NCBI GenBank assembly: GCA_933228895.1
Contig: OW121848.1
Span: 156,318,688-156,382,687, forward strand
DNA length: 64,000 nucleotides
Source: Platycnemis pennipes
Lineage: Eukaryota > Arthropoda > Insecta > Odonata > Platycnemididae
Reading direction: 5' to 3'
Part shown: positions 56,405 to 64,000 of the stretch, in pieces
How the letters are laid out: every line of letters starts with the position of its first letter
How positions within the stretch are numbered: the stretch's first letter is position 1
The notes under the pieces: generated by a model
Database searches by the model: none
Seen by the model: the letters and a program-made list of their open reading frames with translations, nothing else
What the model was told of the DNA's origin: nothing
Position numbers and translations under genes: made by a program

Positions 56405-58220
56405 GAAGAAGGTCATCGAGAGAACGGAATGTCAGCCGCGTCCACTTTTTTCCAGTCAAGACACGAGGACTCCGGGCCCGCTTCCCTCGGCCCGCCGTTC
56501 CAGCCGCCGCCGGAGAGGCCCCCGAAATCCCCCTCCACCCGCCCCTCCCTCCCGAACCGACAACGCGATCGGGCCCCTGTCACGACGAGGCCCGGAACAC
56601 ACCGCTCCCTCCCCACCACTTCGGAAATGCGAATTTCTGGGGGGGGGGGGGGGATAACGTTTCCGTCGTATCGTAACTAAGTTAAAAAATCCCGAATCGA
56701 TAAAGCGCCTCCCCGTCCTCCTAGCCCACCTCTCCCCCGCGGCGCCTCAAACGAAGGGGAAAATAATCGCGCCCTTCGTATGCGAGGGACTCCTGCCCTT
56801 TCCCTATTTCCAGGCGTGGGCGGGGAGGGCAGCGGTGAGGAATGCAAGCGAAGCCGGAGGGGGCGATCCGAAGAAGGCAGGCAAACGCACGAAATCGCGA
56901 GATTTCCAGCGAGTCGGCGCATGCACAGGCGCGGCGGGACCTCGCCTCGCTCTGCCCCTCCCCAATAACTCCCGGAAGAAAATCCATAAGGGAGAGGCGG
57001 TTCGAAACGGCAGTCGTCGTTAACGCCGCCGATGCCTCATGGCCACGGACGGACAGGTCGCAGCGATGGCTCCTTCGAGAGAGAGGGGGGAGGGGCATTC
57101 ATTCCCACGGCGTGCATCTGTCACCCCCAAACCGTCGTCCCCTTCCCGGAGACACTCGAGCCACCGATCGGGAGAAAACATCCCCGAACCCGAGAGTCGC
57201 CGAAAAAAACTGGGATTATTCCCAAAACCAGCTTAAAAATCGTGGGATTGCCCCGGACTGAAGGAAATGAGAAGCGTCGGAAAAAGAAACCCTTTCCTCG
57301 CGGAAGGAGAAAAAAAAATGGCAGGTCCGTTCCGCGAGTCGGTCCGCCCGATGGGCACCACCGGCCCCTCGCCGAGTCGTACGGCAGAGCTACCCGGGTC
57401 ATCGACGAAGCGAGCCAACAACATAAGGGTGGAAGGAGAGGGAGGAGGAAGGAGTAGGCTGCGGAGAAGGGGGTCCTCGGAAGAGGAGGGAGGTGTGGTG
57501 ATGAAGGGGTGGGCGGGAGGGGTTGATAGGAGGGTGGAGGGGGGGAATGAGAGAGAGGGGGCGTCGCGACACTCGAGCAGAGAAAGACATTCGTTGGCCC
57601 ACTTGCGATCGATGGCTCATCCGTACTCGAGACCATTCTCACTGCCCGTCCATAGGGTTGGTAAGCCTGGCCTCCGCCATCATTTCCTCCCCGGGCCTTC
57701 GCCCGCCCTCCTCTTCCCTGAATGAGCTAAAATATTTGCGCCTCGGTCGTCGGAAGTTCGAAAATCGAGGCGAGTCGAAAAGGAGGAGCGTGCGGGGAGG
57801 GGGGTGGAAGGGGCACCACCCCCGGACGACGCCGCTGAATTACGGCCTCCGTGGCAGCCCGAGGCGTTGTCCGCGCAGTAATTAGATCATTTTCGGCCAT
57901 TAAGTGCGTAGAGAGAGGCATGATGCGAGAAGGGTGCTCGGTGGGGATGGCTCGCGAAGGCACAAATGCGGCATTCTTCTCCTGAGAGCACGGGAAGAGT
58001 CCGTTTCGACGTTTGTATGCATTCGATGGGTCCACGAACATAGCTGGACATAAATTGGTGCCCATCCCGCGATCGCGAATTATTATGGGCGAATTCAATC
58101 GTGGGTGTGGATCAGGCGACTCTCCCAAAGCCATTTTCCAACAAGCGAAGGCGGCCTCCCCGCAACCCTTCCGAAGATTTCAGTTTCCAGAGGGAGGATT
58201 TAAGCTACTTGCCTGAGAGT
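56405..58220. other. Large GC- and CpG-rich domain with poly-G run
   Basis: The second largest GC-rich block, with a run of 15 G at 56,639-56,653 and plus-strand purine-rich stretches at 57.43-57.57 kb. All frames are open for long distances (up to about 173 codons), with Arg/Pro/Ser/Gly-rich translations that are not credible proteins. A CpG-island-like regulatory region is possible, but no exon could be proved. Confidence 0.45.
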
Positions 58221-58239
58221 GAATGGATGCACATATAAG

Positions 58240-58940
58240 GACTCATTAGAAATCAAAGGCTTACCAATTGAGTTCCCGTGAGTTAAGGTTTTCCGTTCTA
58301 TTGTGTACCTTGGCCTTCGAGCGGTGATTTTTTTTCTCTTTTTAAACTCGGATGTAAGACAGCTTCCTCTTTATTGCCTAATTGTTGAGACCGTAAAAAA
58401 TCATTTCAAAGACAAGCCTACTAGGACTCCGCTCAACAGAATGAAGGTGCAAGACATTCTGCATTTCATTACGTATAAAACAAACTCAAAAGTACCACAG
58501 AAAATAACGTTAATATTTATTTTAAAACTTGTATAGTTTGCGCTCATTCAAATAATTAAAAACCATAAAAATCCTCATATACTAACAAATATATCACTTA
58601 CGAAATGAAGAAAACGCTCCTGATCAAGTACAAATATCACTCATGACGAAATTAGATATAAAATGCATGGATATCCTGAGCGTGACTCCAAAGAAAATGA
58701 CATTAAGAAACGGCGAAATTTTTAATCCTGAATGGATGTTTTTACAAGTGCAAGGGTTTCCCATGTAGCTTATTTAAAACCAAGTTTTGTCCACCGGTTT
58801 CGGAAGTGACGCCATTTACATTACTTTGTACTTAAGATTGGCGTAAAATTAGAGACCCCACCAAGAGGCGAATTCATTCCGAGGATTTTAATTGGAAGAG
58901 GATAGAGACACATAAATAAAATAACGTACAACTGGTGAGG
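58240..58940. other. No feature recognised
   Basis: AT-rich sequence; short frames only. Confidence 0.45.
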
Positions 58941-58954
58941 AAGTTGGAAATAGA

Positions 58955-59055
58955 CCAGATTCCAACCGGATTAAATTGACTGATCCGGGATAGAACTTTC
59001 CGCTTTCCGGGTTGACAAGCCTTATTATTCCACTACCTCTTTGGAGATCGGCACG
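58955..59055 (-). mobile_element. tRNA-derived SINE-like unit
   Basis: The minus strand has GTAGTGGAATAATAAGGCTT (A-box region), GTCAACCCGGAAAGCGG (anticodon arm) and AAGTTCTATCCCGG (B box). The order and spacing are tRNA-like. It is followed by unrelated sequence. Confidence 0.5.
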
Positions 59056-59059
59056 CTAT

Positions 59060-59895
59060 ATGCTACCCTGTTAGAACCAGAAAATGGTCACACATTTGCT
59101 CAACATTTTTATGCCACGCTCGATTTTTTAGAGAACCATAAATAGCACAAATTTTCAAAAAAGGTACATTATTAAATGTCATCAAGCCACATACTACGGA
59201 CAACTTTTTATTTACCCAATAGTTCCGGGTTCTATTTTACACACTTTCACAATGTACTGTATACGTTAAAAATAGTTTTTTCAGCATACAGCATTATTTT
59301 CTTCGAAAATTAAATTATCATTAATTGACTTAATATTAAGGAATTCATTATGCAATATAATTATTATAATTTAATAAAGAATTCTATTTCAAATTACGAA
59401 CACCTTGATAAAATATACCTACTGACATTCGGTAAAAATTTGCTGTTTTGAAAAACCTTCAACTCGACGACCAAAGGCGTTAAAGTAGACTCTCATAAGG
59501 ATGCATGGGGAAGGTCTATGAGAGAGGGGCGGGAAAAGGGAGCTGGCATACCACCCAAAGAAAATTGCTAAACATAGGTGAATTAATAGCGAAGCGAGGA
59601 GAGGGTATGGAAATATTCCACGAAGTCTTCGTTGCATTATATCTAAAAAAGGGATTTCTAATTTGGAAGTCTACGAATTAAAACGTTCATTCGAATAAAA
59701 CGGGCAACACAAGAGCCAGAGCCGTTACATGCCGATGTAATCCTTGGTCCCGGAACACTAGGCACGACGCCGACTTTTTGGAAGAAGCAATCACTAGGTG
59801 CCTCTCATTCGCTGTCAGCCGTCCGTCAAAAAGAAGGTTCCAGGAGCAAAAAACAGATATACCAGACAGCGCATCACAGCTGTCACCCAACAGAA
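59060..59895. other. No feature recognised
   Basis: AT-rich sequence without recognisable coding or repeat content. Confidence 0.45.
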
Positions 59896-59989
59896 TTAAG
59901 CCGCAACAAAGGAGAGACGCGCGCCTGTACCTCTAAGTTCAACCATAGCCTCCTGACGGCAAGGGCAGTGGACCAGAAGCGACCTCATG

Positions 59990-60150
59990 ATTTTACAATG
60001 GTTCGGACGAGATAGGGGAAATGATGTGAGAATGAAGGTAAAGTAAAGGAGGAGGAAAGGGATGGAAGTCCGAGGGGAAGGAGGTGGCAGAGGCGGAGGA
60101 GAGGGGGGGAGGGTCGGGGGAAGAGAACAAAACGCAGGCGAGACCGACGA
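59990..60150. other. Purine-rich tract (plus strand)
   Basis: A run of almost pure A/G on the plus strand (about 60,030-60,130). The Pro/Ser/Leu-rich minus-strand frames here are artefacts of this composition. Confidence 0.6.
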
Positions 60151-60169
60151 GGGATATGTTTCCAGTGCT

Positions 60170-62335
60170 CCATTGACTACAAGCAATGCACATTGATGAC
60201 AAAACCAGCAAAATTAAGGTTTCATTATGAATAAAATAAGATTAATCAAAACGAGACACTCGCTCTTGGAAAGATAAAATAACATGCAGAAAATTTACCT
60301 ATCAAATAATTAAACTAAAAATAAATTTGCAAATCCATTAAGCGAATAATGGTCGCAAGAGCACATGTTCCAACGACATGACGATTGAAAAGAGTATTTT
60401 CTAAAATTTGTAATTTCTTTTCAAATCATGACGAGTAGGTATTAGCACCCAAGGTCTCATAACATGAAAATAAATACCATTGTCTGCCCCAACGTGATAA
60501 GCATAACGGAGTAGGCGAGATAACGGAAGAAAGCTATTCTGGCGTCGCCTTATGTTTCAAGAGCGTAGAAATATGAAAACCCCACACAAGGATTTTCTTC
60601 ATAAATGGTAAACAAGACACATGCAAAGCCGCTGAAAGCGGAATGTATATTCCTCGGAATTTCACATCACAATCAGAGGAAGAGGAAGTTGCAAACACTC
60701 CTGAAATAAAACGTTCGGATGAGGCAACTGGGATGACATGAGAGAAAACAGTAATGAAAGAAAAGCCGGAGGTGGAGACGTAGAGTGTGGGAACGAGTGG
60801 CCAATGTGGGAGAGTCCACCGTGTGGCTTCCTTAATCCACAGTCTGCAGCGGCCCACGGCCTCGACCGAGCTATACGTTAATATTTTCCACTTATCCAAA
60901 AGTATGGCAGCTTCGGAATTTGAAACATACACGCGATACGAGATGAATGCACATAAACAAATACGATTGTGTTATCACTGGGCAGGGACCGGTAAGCGTC
61001 AACGCATTCTAACTTCAAAACTCACTTCCCACCGAGGCTAGGGTATGATTCATTTATCACCGGCCTAACTTCCGGGACCTAAGAAAACATTAATAAAAAG
61101 GTCAATAGCCATTACATCCAACTCAGATAGAACTCAAGTGGATCCTACACCCCGTGAACCCCTTTGCCAAGACTCACTAGGTGGGCAATAGAGGACAGCC
61201 CTTGGGAATTGGGGAGGACTGCCTCCAGAGCGACGTGGAGGCGGGCGGGCGAGGGAAATGGATCGAGGAGAAGCACCGCGTCTTTCTTCCGCACCGAAGG
61301 CGCTTGAAGGAAGCGACTGAGTGAATATATGGATTACGGATACGATGGAATGCACGAGATGGGGCCGAAACAAAAAAAATCCACCCGCGCAACCTCTTTC
61401 ACATAAATCTCGTTGCGAGGGAAGAGCAAGTACAGGTACTAATTAACGCATGTTCGTCGTTTGTAGGGGTGACAACAGTTTAGGTATGAGTCCGACTATG
61501 GGAGCGCACGGCCGGCCGTCTCAAATATGACACACATTTGCGGGGAATGTAATACATAAAGTGAAAAACTGTTACGAGGGCCGAAAACTCTGCGGCAAAG
61601 CTTAGGTCTCCAACGCAGACTTGGCTCCCACAGGCACTTCCTCCTCGAAAAAAACTTAAAACCCCTTCCCTTTTAAAGTTTCACCGATGGTTCGAATAAC
61701 TTCTATGAACAATTGAGGGACGGATGTATCATGCTTGAAGAATATGATGATAAGAATAAAAATGAAAATGACTTGTAGCCTTCACAAAATGTTTTACTGC
61801 AAGACACGTTACGGCGCTTCGCCTCATTATCAAGTGGACCTGATTTCCATTTTATGACATAACTAGTGACTTTAACCTCATTCCTTGAGTATTCAGCAGA
61901 AACAGTTGTGCATACGTCACAAAACGTGAATGCATATATTTAGTCTTAAGATACAGATACAGATAAGATACATCCTTATACTAGTTACATGACTACTAAT
62001 GAATTTTAAGAATTTCGTGATTACGCCTTCACTCAAGCGAATGCAACACTGCATTTACTTGAGCATATACGACAATACATTAGGGATTACTGCCGTGGAA
62101 TCCGCTGACCTGTGTTCAAACTCTTTAAAAACTGGCAGCAGCCCAACTTCACGACTATTTCACGGAAACCTGAACAAACAGAGCTAGAGATTGCTACCCG
62201 TGAATTTCGAGAATGCGTTAATTCCACGCTATCGCACTAAGCAGAAAAAGCTCTACACAACAAAATGCACCAAATATAGGTGGAATGTAAGCTACAAAAC
62301 GGAGGAGGGCGTGACTCTATGGAAATCTATAATCA
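60170..62335. other. No gene recognised
   Basis: The frame at 60,534-60,932 (-, about 132 codons) is the longest and has no recognised domain. A small GC-rich patch lies at 61.19-61.33 kb and a GATACA microsatellite near 61,950. Confidence 0.4.
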
Positions 62336-62339
62336 TCGG

Positions 62340-62398
62340 TAGGTTTGAAGAAATTTCAACTCAAGAAATTTCAAGTTGAAATTTTTTCAAACCACCTA
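62340..62398. repeat. Imperfect inverted repeat, arms about 22-26 nt
   Basis: TAGGTTTGAAGAAATTTCAA on the left pairs with TTGAAATTTTTTCAAACC...CTA on the right. The AAGAAATTTCAA block also recurs directly in the loop. Confidence 0.75.
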
Positions 62399-62689
62399 TG
62401 AATGTAAGCTGTTAAATTACGGCACACTTTTCGCCATCTACCTGAACATGCAATTCCTTCTCTCTTGATTACCCCACATTTTTCTACAGCAGCACATCAC
62501 CACTTTTTACACTCCTTTTACTCCCCTTATTACAGAAATAAAAATATGAAATGGAGACATGCGATTCCTGACGAAAGTAATGATGAATTTTAAAAAAATC
62601 TCTTCCACCAATTATCTTTCCTGTAATGATCATGTAGGTCAAAAGTGAAAAGTTAATTTTTCTCCCGAGACAGACGGAAACGGTGACAC

Positions 62690-62960
62690 GATACGGTCAC
62701 ACTGGAAACGTGTAACCGACTCAAGAACAAGGGCGCGATCCAACCACACGGAGCCAGTGCGGAGCGCAATGCGCCTTCGTCCCAAGGCCAGCGTTAAAGA
62801 CAGAAACGGCACCAACGCACAGCAAATGCGAGGATGCACGTCTCGAGTTGTAAATTTGGTGCGGGTGAAGTGACGGTCGGCGAAGTCTGCCGCGGTATTC
62901 GTGGAGGCGCGGGTTCGACTGCATGAGACGACAGAAGCAAGCATCCTCGCGGCAAAATAA
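62690..62960. other. GC-rich patch
   Basis: Moderately CpG-rich; frames on the minus strand (62,639-63,064) have no recognised domain. It ends just before the LINE relic. Confidence 0.4.
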
Positions 62961-63067
62961 GTATAATCATTTCCCGGCCACCAATCGATAAGTCGAGAGA
63001 ACTTGAAAAACGGAGACTGCACTTGAGTTAAAAAAAAGAGGGCCATGGTTCGTGACGTAAGCACATC

Positions 63068-63627
63068 TACAATCTCTTTGGCTCTATCCTCAGCCCTTTT
63101 CCATTCTCTCTTTATATTAATGATTGCCCATTATCCTCAGAAGCTGCAAAAATCATCATTACGCCGACGAATTTCAAACATGTATATCTAAATTTAACTC
63201 TTAGCAACTTACGTAATAATTTGAAAAAGAACAATTGTAATCTTGCGGATATTAACAATTAAAACAAAGCCAACTTTTTAACAATTAATCACAACAAATA
63301 ACGAGCCATCATAATTGGGTATCCAATAATTCTTGCATCAATTAAAAAATATGAACTTCCGCCCTTACGAATAAAGGTGCTCCTATTACTTATTTCGAGG
63401 TAGTTAAAAATTCTGGACTGTTGGTAGATGAAAACCTATCATGGTCGTACCATGTAAATAATATCCGTAAAGCTGTCTAAAAATCATTATTTTCTCAGCT
63501 CAATTTGAAGCATGTGATCCCCACATCCCTAAAGGCACAGCTGGTATCGGCGATAATTTTACCATATTTTGACTACGCCGATACGGCTTATCGAGATCTA
63601 TCCCCGGATAAACTAAAAAAAATGCGA
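63068..63627 (+). pseudogene. LINE reverse transcriptase relic, plus strand
   Basis: The plus strand reads GSILSPFPFSLYINDCPLSS (63,085-63,145), the QGS-x2-GPLLF-x-LYINDLP motif. YADEF follows in the +1 frame (catalytic YADD with the second D changed to E). Then NNLKKNNCNLADI, text corresponding to LxVDENLSW (63,420-63,450), and IP-x-SLKAQLVSAIILPYFDY (63,518-63,575), the LINE RT thumb signature. Frameshifts near 63,165, 63,330 and 63,480 make it dead. It is a different LINE lineage from the 12 kb copy. Homology stops at about 63,627. Confidence 0.8.
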
Positions 63628-63784
63628 AAGACGAGATGAGAAGGACATGACTTCCACGCCGACAGTGAAAGGACGGCAGCGCCCATCCCAACCAAAAGCA
63701 GTCGTACTTGCAAGTACGACACGCGACTTGCATACGACACGCATGCGTCAACACCCCAATGAAAATTAGGGCCCACCTCGAGCC
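63628..63784. other. Insertion-like segment with 20-bp perfect palindrome
   Basis: LINE homology is interrupted here, where the RT C-terminus would be expected. The palindrome GTCGTACTTGCAAGTACGAC is at 63,701-63,720, and CGACACGC occurs twice just after it. I could not find flanking duplications. Confidence 0.4.
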
Positions 63785-64000
63785 ATCCTTATAGTTCCAA
63801 GCATTGAAAGAATTGCGAACTTAAGATTTAAAATTAACTTATTACAATCCAGTCGTCTTGCAGCCGATTTAAAATCAAGAGTAACTCATTTTTTATCTGT
63901 AATTCCCAAAAAAAGTCATTGACATGGTGCTGTGGGCAGGCAACTTAATGGAGAGCGGCTTCTTCACTGGAGCCCAACTCCGCTACTGTCGAGACTCCTC
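63785..64000 (+). other. Possible continuation of the LINE relic, unresolved
   Basis: A plus-strand frame reads RIANLRFKINLLQSSRLAAD and HFLSVIPKKS with few stops, but I do not recognise the family. The window ends here. Confidence 0.25.

Noticed and set aside
57121..57642. 173-codon minus-strand frame in the 56-58 kb GC domain
   Set aside because: Pro/Ser-rich artefact of a purine tract on the other strand; overlaps other frames of equal length.
62639..63064. 141-codon minus-strand frame next to the LINE relic
   Set aside because: In a GC-rich patch, no domain, and the opposite strand to the RT.

Overview
The window looks like intergenic or intronic DNA from an arthropod nuclear genome, probably an insect. 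I reach this from the mobile elements: Penelope-like elements with a GIY-YIG endonuclease, several non-LTR (LINE) lineages, THAP-type and other transposase relics, PIF/Harbinger-like and hAT-like MITEs, and several tRNA-derived SINE-like units. There are no bacterial-style operons, no rRNA genes and no convincing intact host gene. The LINE 3' module ending in a TAGATG-type tail resembles one I remember from hemimetabolous insect genomes; that placement is from memory only.

Layout. 1-11,880: mostly AT-rich sequence with one LINE 3' end (3.2-3.6 kb), a nested repeat (7.3-7.6 kb), GC-rich patches and a small foldback (9.35-9.6 kb). 11,885-13,070: a decayed minus-strand LINE with readable reverse transcriptase motifs. 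17.5 kb: another LINE 3' end. 19.2-22.8 kb: a long GC- and CpG-rich domain, the best candidate for a promoter or first-exon region. 23-32 kb: mostly featureless, with a LINE tail, two diverged direct repeats and two weak exon candidates. 32.7-34.0 kb: a PIF/Harbinger-like MITE with a Penelope-like element inserted in it. 34.6-38 kb: a dense graveyard holding a THAP zinc-finger relic, a LINE endonuclease relic, a hAT MITE, an R2-like LINE C-terminus and three copies of the LINE tail. 39.8-43.9 kb: two tail-to-tail LINE C-termini, SINE-like units and a decayed transposon protein carrying a SEEAQE motif. 45.4-46.1 kb: a hammerhead-like hairpin and a short MITE. 48.5-50.3 kb: a minus-strand LINE split by a Penelope-like insertion that still encodes a recognisable GIY-YIG domain between inverted terminal repeats. 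52.1-53.6 kb: a foldback element with arms of about 660 bp, each holding a tRNA-like unit. 56.3-58.2 kb: a second large GC-rich domain. 63.07 kb to the end: a plus-strand LINE reverse transcriptase relic.

No set of genes here works together as a pathway. The coherent story is repeated transposition into the same stretch, with clear nesting (MITE then Penelope; LINE then Penelope) and decay by frameshift and CpG-to-TpG change. Every assignment was made by reading translations by eye, so family names are recognitions to be tested by database search. The structures themselves (target-site duplications, inverted arms, palindromes) are visible directly.
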